A stretch of 64,000 bases of DNA, from assembly GCA_000634115.1 (NCBI GenBank), contig JFLJ01000156.1, positions 124,001 through 188,000 of the forward strand. The letters run 5' to 3'. Positions 7,782 through 17,110 of this stretch are shown piece by piece. The number at the start of each line of letters is the position of its first letter. Positions within the stretch are counted from its first letter, which is position 1. The notes below the pieces were generated by a model. The model was given only the letters and a program-made list of their open reading frames with translations. It had not been told where the DNA came from and ran no database searches. Position numbers and translations under genes: made by a program. Source of the stretch: Prochlorococcus sp. scB241_528O2 (GTDB lineage Bacteria > Cyanobacteriota > Cyanobacteriia > PCC-6307 > Cyanobiaceae).

Positions 7782-8957
7782 TTATAAATGAATCATTTGT
7801 GAAGAGCTCAAAAAAGACTGATTAAATTTATCTAGATGTGTCGCACTTATAAAACATTGACTATCTTTACCAACAGAATTTAGTAACAAATTTTGCCTTG
7901 TTATATCTAGTTCCGCCAAGACATCATCCAATATAAGTATTGGAGGGACATTTAATGTTTTAGTTAATAAATCTAATTCAGCCATCTTTAAAGCTAAGAT
8001 AAAAGTTCTTTGTTGACCAGATGAGCCATATTTTCTAACTGAAATATTATTAATTAGAAACTCAATATCATCACGATGAGGTCCAAAGTTACATTTACCA
8101 GTCAATGCTTCCAATGAACGCTGATTTAATAGTTGATCACATATTTTCTTACAAATAACTTCTTCTTCTTCTTCTTCTGGACTTATATTGTGTATTCCTG
8201 AAAGATAATTAATGCCTATTTGCTCTTTCGATTTACTTAAATGATTATGCCAATATTCAACATAAGGTTTTATTTTTAATAAAGCCCGTCTTCTACGTCT
8301 AAAAATTCTTGTACTTATTATTGACATTTGAATATCAAAGCTTTCAACAATTTCTGAGGATTGGTTATTTAGGAAACTTTTTGAACGCCAAAAATACCTT
8401 CTTTGTTTTAAAAGCCTGTTAAATCTAGTTATCAAGTCTAAATATACTGGTTCAAGCTGATATACAACTTTATCAATCCATGTTCTTCGATAACTTGGTT
8501 CACTTCTAACAATATCTATATCATTAGAACAGAAACATACGCTCCGAATATAGTTTTTTATTTCACTCTGCCTTCTCAAGATTGATTCATTAACATAAAT
8601 TTTTTTAGACCCTTTTCGAAATAAATTTAACTTTAAATCATCTCTAAAATCTATTTGACCTACAACTACAGCCATATCACTATCATTTTCTATTAAATCT
8701 TTATCACTTAATGCTCTATTAGATTTTAATTGACTTAAAAATTCAACAGATTCAAGTAAATTTGACTTGCCAATACCGTTACAACCAAGAACAATTGCTC
8801 TTTGCTCTTTTAGTTCAATTTCAAAACTTTTATGGTTCCGAAAATTTTGAATTTTTAGTTTATTTAAAAAAATTTTTTTTGTGCATTCATTAATTAAATT
8901 AGCTAAGTTTAAAATATTTAGATTTTCTTTTAAAGAAATTGAAAAATTCAAGGGCAT
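7782..8957 (-). CDS. recF: DNA replication and repair protein RecF (start uncertain)
   Basis: SMC/ABC-like ATPase that helps load RecA at gaps. Motifs in order are LNKLKIQNFRNH, Walker A GCNGIGKS at 58-65, the signature region SSGQQRTFILALKMAEL and Walker B PPILILDDVLAELD. From the only ATG the protein is 391 residues, with an unusual extension of about 28 residues before the canonical start region, and that ATG (8955-8957) lies antisense within the first bases of tRNA-Arg. A TTG at 8949-8951 clears the tRNA. The residue aligned with the usual initiator Met is an Ile encoded by ATT at 8871-8873. The true start is therefore between 8873 and 8957; the family call is secure. Confidence 0.9.
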   Translation of the reverse strand: MPLNFSISLKENLNILNLANLINECTKKIFLNKLKIQNFRNHKSFEIELKEQRAIVLGCNGIGKSNLLESVEFLSQLKSNRALSDKDLIENDSDMAVVVGQIDFRDDLKLNLFRKGSKKIYVNESILRRQSEIKNYIRSVCFCSNDIDIVRSEPSYRRTWIDKVVYQLEPVYLDLITRFNRLLKQRRYFWRSKSFLNNQSSEIVESFDIQMSIISTRIFRRRRRALLKIKPYVEYWHNHLSKSKEQIGINYLSGIHNISPEEEEEEVICKKICDQLLNQRSLEALTGKCNFGPHRDDIEFLINNISVRKYGSSGQQRTFILALKMAELDLLTKTLNVPPILILDDVLAELDITRQNLLLNSVGKDSQCFISATHLDKFNQSFLSSSQMIHL

Positions 8958-9025
8958 GTAGCTCAGTTGGATAGAGCATCAGATTCCGGTTCTGAGAGTC
9001 GGGGGTTCGAATCCCTCCATGCTCG
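8952..9025 (+). tRNA. tRNA-Arg (anticodon CCG)
   Basis: A 74-base cloverleaf. The acceptor stem GGGCATG pairs with CATGCTC (one G-U), with discriminator G and no encoded CCA. The D arm is GCTC/GAGC. The anticodon stem TCAGA/TCTGA encloses loop TTCCGGT, giving anticodon CCG for the CGG codon. The T arm GGGGG/CCCTC encloses TTCGAAT. Its 5' end overlaps the longest recF reading frame on the opposite strand by 6 bases. Confidence 0.97.
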
Positions 9026-9036
9026 TAAAATGATTT

Positions 9037-9483
9037 TTAAAGTTTATATCCCATTACTCTTATTCCATTTGGATCAATTATGAATCCACTTTCTTCTAAA
9101 CTATTAAATGAAGATACTGGAGCTTGTACCGAAATACTGCATCCAGGCATTTCTCTATTTATTTTGTCAAGAGTTACTTGAAGCAATACAGAATAGAAAA
9201 GTTTCTGATTATTCCCTGTTAATGCGCTTAAATTCCACAAGTTTGCATTCAAACCCTTATCGGATGTGACCCTTACGAAGCCACATAATTCATTTTTAAA
9301 TTCATTTTGTATACAGAAAAAGAAATTACTTTTCTGGATAGCCTCAGAAAGAGATTTTATTGGGAATGTCTCACACCCACAATTAGTTAAAAGTTTGTTA
9401 ACTTTTTTAGCTAATGGGATCTTGGAAGAGTTAATAAAATAACCTTCAGGAAGAATAAGTTTTTTTTTAGAAAAATATTGCAA
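9037..9483 (-). CDS. Putative GNAT-family N-acetyltransferase
   Basis: Short protein of 148 residues. The middle (CGFVRVTSDKGLNANLWNLSAL) resembles the central strands of a GNAT acetyltransferase. The C-terminal SISVQAPVSSFNSLEESGF resembles the family's last helix-strand unit, where a residue change alters the substrate pocket. I do not see a clear acetyl-CoA pyrophosphate loop of the Q/RxxGxG/A type, so this may be a divergent or inactive member. Substrate unknown. It starts 3 bases after the ppc stop on the same strand and is almost certainly co-transcribed with ppc. Confidence 0.6.
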   Translation of the reverse strand: MQYFSKKKLILPEGYFINSSKIPLAKKVNKLLTNCGCETFPIKSLSEAIQKSNFFFCIQNEFKNELCGFVRVTSDKGLNANLWNLSALTGNNQKLFYSVLLQVTLDKINREMPGCSISVQAPVSSFNSLEESGFIIDPNGIRVMGYKL

Positions 9484-9486
9484 TTA

Positions 9487-12456
9487 TCAACCTGTATTTC
9501 TCATGCCTGCTGCTATCCCATTAATAGTTAAAAGTGCCCCTCTCAATAGTTCACTTCTACTATAAGCTCTTCTAGATTCATCTTTATCAATAAGAAATTC
9601 GCTAATAGGGGGTTGTCTTGTTTGATCCCTAAGTCTTCTTAAAAGTGAAACCTGCAAAAATCCCAATGGAATTATCGTCTTGTTTCTCAAGTTTACTGAT
9701 GATTTTAAGTCTCTGTCAGATTCGAGGAGCTTATTTTTACCAGTAATTTCAAGTATTAAAGATTTTGTAAGATTATATTCTTTAGATATAACTTCAAAAA
9801 TAACATTGAAAGATTCTCTATTTTCTATACTGCCTAGAGTGTCAACATAATATTTGGCAACTTCCAAATCCACCTTAGATAATGTCATTTCCACCTTAGA
9901 TATGAGCATTCTGAAAAATGGCCATCTTTGATGCAGAACTCTTAATAATTCAATTTGTTGCGGGTCAGAATTTAATTCAGACGATAATGCAGTGCCCACT
10001 CCAAACCAACTAGGCAAAAGAAATCTACTTTGTGTCCAACCAAATACCCATGGAATAGCTCTTAAACTGGACAAATCCTTTGCACCTTTTTTTCTTCTCG
10101 CAGGTCTGCTAGATATCTGCAATTTACTGATTTCTTCAATTGGAGTTACCTCTTGAAAAAAGTTTAATAAATCAGGATTCTCATGAACTAATTTTCTATA
10201 GTGAGACCTTGATTTTTCTGCAAGCCTGGACATTAATTCATTCCATTCTGGAGTAGCATCTAGGCTATTATTTACTAAACTATTTTGAATAACAGCTGTA
10301 GTAACAGTTTCTAAGTTATACAAAGCCAGTTCAGGAAGACTATATTTAGAAGCTAAAACTTCACCTTGTTCTGTTATTTTGATTCGCCCTTTTAAGGTGC
10401 CGCTTGGTTGAGCCAATATTGCCTGATAGGCTGGCCCTCCTCCTCTACCTACAGACCCGCCTCTTCCATGAAAAAGTCTTAGCAAAAGGTTATTTTTACT
10501 AGCAAGATTTTGAAGAGCTATTTGGGCTCTATGAATTTCCCAATTACTAGAAACAAATCCTGAATCTTTATTACTATCAGAATACCCAAGCATTAATTCT
10601 TGAAGAGGTTTAAAAGATTCTCCAACTTTTGGCAATAATGATCTGTAAAAATCTAATTTAAATAACTTTTCCATTACTTCTGGCGCTCTTTTAAGATCTT
10701 CAACTGTTTCAAAAAGAGGAACGACTAATAATTTTGAATTTTGTGAATTTTGATCTAGCAGTCCCATTTCTTTTGCCAGTAAGAGAACTTCAAGCAAATC
10801 AGAAGCACTATGACTCATTGAAATTACATAAGAATGACAAATGCGACTTCCAAATTCTTGCTGCAGTCTCTTAACCATTTTAAAAACTGAAAAGGTTTCC
10901 TCTGTAGTTTTTGTCCAGTTGACTTCAGAGGGAATTAAAGGCCTTTTTGTATTTAATTCTTCTATAAGCCATATAATTTTCTCTTCTTCAGACATTTGGT
11001 CGTAAAGCATAGATAAATCAAGATAATTTGTAAGCTCTTGAATAGCGTCACTATGTCTCGTACTTTCTTGACGAATATCTAAACTTGCTAAAGAAAATCC
11101 AAAAATATGAACCTGAGTAAGTAAGTTATTTACTGCCTCGCAAGTTAAATCTGTACTAATCAGGCTATTTTTAATCAGTTCAAGATCATAAGTAAATTCA
11201 TTTACTGATTTGTAATATAAGTTTTCAACTTTATCTATATTTTTAGTATTCATTTCTCCCTCTAAGTCAAATTTCCAGCCACTATCAGCTAATAAATTAT
11301 TCCTTTCTTGCGTTAACCTTAATTTTTCTAAAATATAACTCAATTTCAATCTGTAAGGTTCTGAACGGTATCTTGTAGCCCTAGCTTCATAGATTTCTGG
11401 GAACTTAACCCTATCTGTTTCTAATGACTCCAATAGAGAAGAACTTACTTGACTCCATTGCATAGATACACTTAATTGATCTCTAAGATTAGAAATTGCA
11501 ATAATATATCTTTCCAACATCAACTGTCTTTGATAACAAGCAGTTCTCCATGTTATATCAGGAGTTACAGATGGATTACCATCCCTATCGGAGCCGACCC
11601 AAGAACCGAAATTACAAAAAGATTCAGAGGGCATCTGAACATCTGGATAGTTTTCGGTAAGTGCTTCAGAGATTCTGCCTCTCAATTTAGGCATTGCATT
11701 AAATAAAACTTGCTGAAAATAATGCAATGCATAATCTACTTCGTCTAAAACTGAAGGTTTAAATTGATGCAATTCATCTGTTCTCCACCAAAGTCTTACT
11801 TCCTCTTTTAATTGGGTTTTTAGTGAACTTTTTTCTTCTTTTGTTAAAAATTGCTCAACCTGTATTTTTTTCAACAAATTTGCCACTCTAGTTTGCTTAT
11901 GTCTAATCGTATGTCGTACTATCTCGGTGGGATGTGCTGTAAAAACTAAACGAATATCTATTTCCTGCAATAACGCCTCTAATTTCCCTGGAGGTACATT
12001 TAATTTCCTTAACCTATAAAATAATTCTCTAAAAGTTACTGGAGCATTTTGCCTAGCCAATGCTGGGGCAAAAGGATCAAGATTATCGGGAGATTTTTGA
12101 ACATTCTTATTGGTAAAACTTTGAATATATCTATCTTCTTCAACTCTTTGTTCCAAAATATTCACTAGTTGGAAATATAATGAAAATGCCCTAGCTGCTG
12201 CTATTGATTCTGCCAAATCCATAGAATTTACAATATCAACTATCTCATTTTTAAAAGTTTTTGAAATATCACCATCAATTTGTTTTGAATAACTTAATTC
12301 TTTAAGTTGAATCAATCTATCTGCTTGATCTTCTGGGCATTCTTCTCTGAGTACAGATTCCCATAAATCCTCTATTAAAAGACGATTTTTGTCCAGTGGA
12401 TCATTGTTACTTATAAGATCCACGTTATTATTTTCATCCTGTTGAAAAGATTCCAT
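9487..12456 (-). CDS. ppc: Phosphoenolpyruvate carboxylase
   Basis: Carboxylates PEP with bicarbonate to oxaloacetate, refilling the incomplete cyanobacterial TCA cycle and feeding amino acid synthesis. The 989-residue length is normal for the family. Active-site signatures are FTAHPTE at 172-178 with catalytic His175, [11 protein letters not shown], and the glycine-rich [14 protein letters not shown] loop, ending with the invariant C-terminal MRNTG. Start codon ATG is followed by an acidic, poorly conserved N-terminal tail. It lies in a minus-strand run trpE-gshA-ppc-GNAT with short gaps (53 bases to gshA). Confidence 0.98.
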   Translation of the reverse strand: MESFQQDENNNVDLISNNDPLDKNRLLIEDLWESVLREECPEDQADRLIQLKELSYSKQIDGDISKTFKNEIVDIVNSMDLAESIAAARAFSLYFQLVNILEQRVEEDRYIQSFTNKNVQKSPDNLDPFAPALARQNAPVTFRELFYRLRKLNVPPGKLEALLQEIDIRLVFTAHPTEIVRHTIRHKQTRVANLLKKIQVEQFLTKEEKSSLKTQLKEEVRLWWRTDELHQFKPSVLDEVDYALHYFQQVLFNAMPKLRGRISEALTENYPDVQMPSESFCNFGSWVGSDRDGNPSVTPDITWRTACYQRQLMLERYIIAISNLRDQLSVSMQWSQVSSSLLESLETDRVKFPEIYEARATRYRSEPYRLKLSYILEKLRLTQERNNLLADSGWKFDLEGEMNTKNIDKVENLYYKSVNEFTYDLELIKNSLISTDLTCEAVNNLLTQVHIFGFSLASLDIRQESTRHSDAIQELTNYLDLSMLYDQMSEEEKIIWLIEELNTKRPLIPSEVNWTKTTEETFSVFKMVKRLQQEFGSRICHSYVISMSHSASDLLEVLLLAKEMGLLDQNSQNSKLLVVPLFETVEDLKRAPEVMEKLFKLDFYRSLLPKVGESFKPLQELMLGYSDSNKDSGFVSSNWEIHRAQIALQNLASKNNLLLRLFHGRGGSVGRGGGPAYQAILAQPSGTLKGRIKITEQGEVLASKYSLPELALYNLETVTTAVIQNSLVNNSLDATPEWNELMSRLAEKSRSHYRKLVHENPDLLNFFQEVTPIEEISKLQISSRPARRKKGAKDLSSLRAIPWVFGWTQSRFLLPSWFGVGTALSSELNSDPQQIELLRVLHQRWPFFRMLISKVEMTLSKVDLEVAKYYVDTLGSIENRESFNVIFEVISKEYNLTKSLILEITGKNKLLESDRDLKSSVNLRNKTIIPLGFLQVSLLRRLRDQTRQPPISEFLIDKDESRRAYSRSELLRGALLTINGIAAGMRNTG

Positions 12457-12509
12457 ATATTTATTATGTCACAAGTAAAAATGTTCAGATCAAATGTTTC
12501 TTTAAATAA

Positions 12510-13628
12510 TCAAATACTCTCTTCTTCATTCTTGATCATATCATCGATAGTAATTTTCATGATTTCCTCAATAGAGAGACCTTTTTCATATTGATTTATC
12601 CATTTCATTGATTGATTACCTTCTTTAAGCACTTTATAGATAGGTTGCAAAAGATGTTTCATGTTGAATTTTTCTGCAGTGGGTGATAAGTCTGATAATA
12701 AGTTTTGAATCCATTCTCTACAAATTACTTTCTTGCCATCTTGCCAGCGAACTAACTCTGAATTCAAACTATCTTTAGCAGCATTAATTTCATTTTGATC
12801 GCATATTTCTGATAATTCATCTACAGAAAAAGTACTTGCAGTCAAGGGATCTAAAGTGTTTATATTCTCAAAAAGATTTAAAATCCTTAGTTCTAACATG
12901 GCCGTTATACCTAATAGCAAATCAATATCATGAACGAAATCACAAATTCTTAATTCCAAACGATCAAGAATTAAAGGCCTTTGAGGACCGTTTGGTCGGA
13001 TTGAAGACCAAAAATGCCTAATATTTTGCATGTTTTTACTAGCTATATTTTCCTCGATCCAATCAATATAAGAATTATGATTAATAAAAAAAGGTACTTT
13101 CCTTGGTGTTTTAGGAAACTGAATCCATCTCTGAGAGTGATTTTTCGTAATTTGATTATTTAAGAAAGGTGAGCTAGCACTTATGGATAGATACAACGCA
13201 GCCTCAGATCTTATCAGTCTAATAGCAGCAAAAAGCTTATCTAAATCATCTATGCCTATATTTATATGGACACTTGAAGTTGCAATAGAGATTCCATAGT
13301 TATCTTGTATAAATTGATGATAAACATTATCAATTTCAGATCGGTGAAATTGAATATCATGTTTAAAACAAAGTGTGGATGAAGGAATAATTGTCAATCC
13401 TTTATTTTCTAGCCATTGTCTTAACTCTTTTCTTGGAGTAATTAATTTCTTAAATAAAAACTTATAGTCTTTTTCAGGTGTTGTTATATATTCAACATTT
13501 CTATTATCTGGCTCTTTTACAAAATTAGAAAAATTTTTTTCTATTGCAGCTGAAACACCAATATGAGAATTAAAAGAACCTGTGAAAAGTTCCACTTCAA
13601 AACCCTTATAAAGATTATATTTACTCAT
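12510..13628 (-). CDS. gshA: Glutamate-cysteine ligase, cyanobacterial type
   Basis: First step of glutathione synthesis, joining glutamate and cysteine with ATP. The 372-residue protein belongs to the cyanobacterial GCS2-like group. Its N-terminus KGFEVELFTGSF carries the Glu that aligns with the metal/substrate site. It also has SSVHINIGI, IRPNGPQRPLILDRLELRICD and a C-terminal region lacking the fused GshB domain found elsewhere. Start ATG directly abuts the trpE stop (no base between), indicating translational coupling with trpE. Resemblance to the family is good over the full length. Confidence 0.88.
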   Translation of the reverse strand: MSKYNLYKGFEVELFTGSFNSHIGVSAAIEKNFSNFVKEPDNRNVEYITTPEKDYKFLFKKLITPRKELRQWLENKGLTIIPSSTLCFKHDIQFHRSEIDNVYHQFIQDNYGISIATSSVHINIGIDDLDKLFAAIRLIRSEAALYLSISASSPFLNNQITKNHSQRWIQFPKTPRKVPFFINHNSYIDWIEENIASKNMQNIRHFWSSIRPNGPQRPLILDRLELRICDFVHDIDLLLGITAMLELRILNLFENINTLDPLTASTFSVDELSEICDQNEINAAKDSLNSELVRWQDGKKVICREWIQNLLSDLSPTAEKFNMKHLLQPIYKVLKEGNQSMKWINQYEKGLSIEEIMKITIDDMIKNEEESI

Positions 13629-15149
13629 TTAGTTATCCAAACAGGCTAATGCTTTTAGTATCCCCTTAGCTTTATTAATTGTCTCTTGATATTCATTTTC
13701 AGGAGAAGAATCAGCAACTATTCCAGCGCCTGCTTGAACTGATACATTATATTTCCCATCTTTTGAGGGTTCAACTATCATAGTTCTAATTGTAATTGCA
13801 GTATTTAACGCACCATTAATATCAATCGATCCGTAAACACCAGCATACGGTCCTCTAGCATCTTTCTCAAAGTGATTAATCAATTGCATAGCTCTTATTT
13901 TTGGAGCACCAGTTACTGTTCCAGCGGGGAAACATGCCTTTAACAAATCCCATACATCAGTATTCTTTTTTAAGATTCCCTCAACTTCACTCACTATGTG
14001 CATAACATGTGAATATTTCTCAATAACCATTAAATCTTTAACCTCAACAGTCCCAATCTCACAAACTCTTCCTAGATCATTTCTTCCAAGATCTATTAAC
14101 ATTACATGCTCTGCTATCTCTTTTGGATCCTTTAATAAATCCTTTTCTAATTCTAGATCTTGTTGAGGATCATTACCTCTAGCTCTTGTACCAGCTATTG
14201 GTCTTAAACTTGCAACAATCTGACTGTTTTTATTTTTTTCAGCTTTAACCATAACTTCTGGACTAGAACCTATCAAAAACCATGAACCAAAATCAAAAAA
14301 TGACATATATGGAGATGGATTAACCATCCTTAAACTTCTATATAAATTAAAAGGATCATGATTTACTTGAGTATGAAATCTCTGACTTATAACTATTTGG
14401 AATATATCTCCTTTCCTTATATATTCTTTTGCAGAAAGAACTGCATCCTCAAAATCTTTTTTCTCCCAATTACTTTGAATATCTAAATTCAAATTCTCAT
14501 TTTCATTCCAATCTAAAAACTCTTGTTCTTTCAGGGGAACTTTCATTAGATTTCTAGTTTTATTAATTTTAGAAATTGAGTTTAGATAAACTTCTTCAAT
14601 AGAAGATTCTTTTGAATAAGTTGTATCTGCATATACTACAGAGGTTATACATCTTTTTATTTGATCGAAAACAACTAACTGATCAAAAAACATCCAGGAA
14701 CCATAAGGTATATTTTTTTCTTCTATTTCATTGATTGGAACGCTTGGTTCTATTCGATTAATTAATTCATATCCCCAAGAACCATATAACTGTCCAATTG
14801 ATGGCAAGTCATCAATCACAGATGACTTATATTCTTTTGTCCAAGTTCTTAAAATACTAAAGGGATCCCCGTTAAATATTTCAGTTTTTCCATTATTCCA
14901 AGTTTTAACTATTTCTTTGCCATAACAAACTGCTTCCCAAAGAGGTTTGGTAGCAATAATACTCCACCTCCCCAGATTCTCTCCACCCTCTACAGATTCA
15001 AGAAAAACTCCATGTGAATCTTCTTCGGATAATTTTAACCAAGTAGATAATGGAGTCTCTAAATCAGCTGGCCAAGATTGAGTAATAGGTATAAAATTTT
15101 TACCTTCTTGATGAGCCTTGAAAAAACTATCTTTCTTTGAGCTGATCAT
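13629..15149 (-). CDS. trpE: Anthranilate synthase component I
   Basis: Chorismate-utilising subunit of anthranilate synthase (506 residues), first step of tryptophan synthesis. The N-terminal region has FLESVEGGENLGRWS, with the LES motif near residue 50 that forms the tryptophan feedback site. The C-terminal chorismate-binding domain has LRPIAGTRARG, PAGTVTGAPKIRAM and AGAGIVADSSPENEYQET. The glutaminase partner trpG is not in the window. It is followed without a gap by gshA and preceded by psaD 59 bases upstream, an unusual photosynthesis-amino acid neighbourhood that appears to be simple gene packing. Confidence 0.95.
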   Translation of the reverse strand: MISSKKDSFFKAHQEGKNFIPITQSWPADLETPLSTWLKLSEEDSHGVFLESVEGGENLGRWSIIATKPLWEAVCYGKEIVKTWNNGKTEIFNGDPFSILRTWTKEYKSSVIDDLPSIGQLYGSWGYELINRIEPSVPINEIEEKNIPYGSWMFFDQLVVFDQIKRCITSVVYADTTYSKESSIEEVYLNSISKINKTRNLMKVPLKEQEFLDWNENENLNLDIQSNWEKKDFEDAVLSAKEYIRKGDIFQIVISQRFHTQVNHDPFNLYRSLRMVNPSPYMSFFDFGSWFLIGSSPEVMVKAEKNKNSQIVASLRPIAGTRARGNDPQQDLELEKDLLKDPKEIAEHVMLIDLGRNDLGRVCEIGTVEVKDLMVIEKYSHVMHIVSEVEGILKKNTDVWDLLKACFPAGTVTGAPKIRAMQLINHFEKDARGPYAGVYGSIDINGALNTAITIRTMIVEPSKDGKYNVSVQAGAGIVADSSPENEYQETINKAKGILKALACLDN

Positions 15150-15208
15150 ACTAATAATGTCAACCCAAATTATAATTATATTTTTGCTTTATATCAACTT
15201 TGAGGAAT

Positions 15209-15631
15209 TTAATCAAATGTATTTTTAGTTGTAAATTTCAACCCAGCTGGATTAGGATTCTCACCTATTCTCCTTGGGTTATGGCCGACTTTTTCTCTTC
15301 CTTCATTAACTTTCTCAGGGAAAACACCATCTTTTGGATGTAAGAATTCCACATCACCACCTGGGAAAATTCTATAGATTTTAAATTCCTCAATTCTTGG
15401 TTTGAAACCTCTTAATTGTGTCCCTAGCGCAAGGCATTGTTCTTTTCTTGCAAAGTACATTAAATTATCACCTTCATGCATGATAGCAGCACCACCGGTG
15501 GGCAATTCAAATGCTTGTTCTTTTGAACTTTTCCATACAATTGCATATTTTTCTTCGGTTTCTGCTGAGTTTAATAAACCCCCAGTACTACCTATATGCT
15601 TTGGAAATTGACCAACTAAAGTTTCAGTCAT
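15209..15631 (-). CDS. psaD: Photosystem I subunit II
   Basis: Stromal-side PSI subunit that docks ferredoxin and stabilises PsaC. The 140 residues contain the family segments [55 protein letters not shown] (positions about 75-110) and a C-terminal basic tail [18 protein letters not shown]. Length equals that of other cyanobacterial PsaD proteins. The 111-base upstream gap to the histidine kinase gene holds an inverted repeat, annotated separately, that could serve light regulation. Confidence 0.97.
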   Translation of the reverse strand: MTETLVGQFPKHIGSTGGLLNSAETEEKYAIVWKSSKEQAFELPTGGAAIMHEGDNLMYFARKEQCLALGTQLRGFKPRIEEFKIYRIFPGGDVEFLHPKDGVFPEKVNEGREKVGHNPRRIGENPNPAGLKFTTKNTFD

Positions 15632-15706
15632 CCTAAATTTTGAGTTATTTATACTAAGAAATTAGCATTCATATTTTACAAAATTCAAAATTGTTAGGAA
15701 ATTTTC

Positions 15707-15726
15707 TACATTATTTAATAAATGTA
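15707..15726. repeat. Inverted repeat upstream of psaD
   Basis: TACATT, 8 bases, AATGTA: a perfect 6-base inverted repeat lying 76-95 bases upstream of the psaD start codon and 16 bases after the end of the kinase gene. It is AT-rich and has no GC stem or T-run, so it does not look like a terminator. It could be an operator. Its TTTACATT half on the psaD strand resembles one half of the HLR1 sequence bound by RpaB, but the second HLR1 half as a direct repeat is missing. Confidence 0.35.
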
Positions 15727-15742
15727 AAACATATTTCACATT

Positions 15743-17110
15743 TCATTTTGAATCTGAAATTGGAAAAAATACTGTCAAACCTGTATCTCTCCTTTGGGTA
15801 ACATGCCCTCCTAAACTAGCCAACAACTTTTGAGTAGCATTTTGACTTAATTGTAAACTACCTGTTTGAGGGTCCCAATTTAAAACAGGCCCAATATCAG
15901 AACCATTATCTCTTTTGAGAATTTCTTTTTGATTACTATCTAATTTTTGTACTTTTAGTTGAAGTTTGAGTTTCTGACCAGCTGGTCTTAATTCTAGAAT
16001 TAATGTACTACCCTCTCTTAATCCTCTAGTATTTTTATCAATTAATCCCCTCAACATTAATTCTAATTTTTCAGAATCACTCAAAATATGAGGCAGTTGA
16101 TTTGGAATATCAATCTTTAAAGCAATCCCGCGACGAGTTAATTGTTTTTTCCATAGAGGAGAAAGTTTTTTAAAAATTTCCGCTAAATTTATTTTTGCCA
16201 ATTTATTTAATGAAGGAACTTCATTACTTACTAATTCTGCTGCATTAAAAATCAACCCAAACCTATCAATTTGTTCATTACATTCATTATCTATTTGAAT
16301 TAAACGATTTCTAATTGATTGGTCCATATTATATTTCTTTAAAGTAGAACTGATTAGGGTTCTTATTGTTGCTAGAGGAGTTCTTACTTCATGAGAAATT
16401 GCACGTAACAACTTTGCTTCAGTTATTTGTACTTTTTTTTCATCGTTTTTTACAGAATTCTGTATCTTGTGGCTTGGTCCCAACTTTGCTAATTTTGCCG
16501 ATAATATTGGCCAAAAAAAATTCTCAAATTGATTATTAATATTAAGATTACCTAAATTATTAATTGCATTACGAAATTTAACTCCTTCCTCGTAATTCTC
16601 TTGATTTAATTTCGCATGCATTAATTCAATTGAGATTTTTAAGCTTTCTTCATCACATTTCATGAATAGGATTTTCTTATCTTTTTCTCCTGCGATTGAT
16701 AAAATACATTGAAAATTTGGGGTGATTATCATCAAAAAAGGTTCATAACCATCTTTCTGGTTAAGATTTAAGAGTTTATAATTACTAACTAAATCAAAAT
16801 CTTTTTTTATCTTATCTGTATTACTAACTGGCAAGAAACCTGCATTCTCTTTTTGAAAGTATGGAAACCCCTCAGGTGACCAAAGCCATCCATACAATTG
16901 ATTAAAAAATTTTTTATCATTAAGAGCTGGCAAAGGCGAGGCAACCCAAATACCTCCCTGTTTGTAATTCTGAGCAAGAAAATCTTTTTGAATAACTTCT
17001 AAAGATGCCCACCACATTCTTCTAGATGTTTCATCATCTACATGTATAGTTTGAACTCCTTTAATCAAGATTTCTTGAATTTTTTTTATTGTTATTTGAG
17101 AATTCATCAA
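15743..17110 (-). CDS. Histidine-kinase-like protein with degenerate ATP-binding domain
   Basis: Soluble 455-residue protein without membrane segments. Residues 1-210 form a sensor region I do not recognise (contains QGGIWVASPLPAL and GWLWSPEGFPYF). The dimerisation/phosphoacceptor helix has a canonical H-box AISHEVRTPL with His240. The C-terminal region aligns in order with a HATPase domain, but its N-box is weak (LMLRGLIDKNTRG) and I find no DxGxG motif. Where the G2 box should be there is TGSLQLSQNATQKLLASLGG. It may be a non-catalytic kinase homologue that accepts phosphate or acts as a scaffold. The start overlaps the rodA stop by 4 bases (ATGA), so it is coupled to rodA. Confidence 0.75.
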   Translation of the reverse strand: MMNSQITIKKIQEILIKGVQTIHVDDETSRRMWWASLEVIQKDFLAQNYKQGGIWVASPLPALNDKKFFNQLYGWLWSPEGFPYFQKENAGFLPVSNTDKIKKDFDLVSNYKLLNLNQKDGYEPFLMIITPNFQCILSIAGEKDKKILFMKCDEESLKISIELMHAKLNQENYEEGVKFRNAINNLGNLNINNQFENFFWPILSAKLAKLGPSHKIQNSVKNDEKKVQITEAKLLRAISHEVRTPLATIRTLISSTLKKYNMDQSIRNRLIQIDNECNEQIDRFGLIFNAAELVSNEVPSLNKLAKINLAEIFKKLSPLWKKQLTRRGIALKIDIPNQLPHILSDSEKLELMLRGLIDKNTRGLREGSTLILELRPAGQKLKLQLKVQKLDSNQKEILKRDNGSDIGPVLNWDPQTGSLQLSQNATQKLLASLGGHVTQRRDTGLTVFFPISDSK

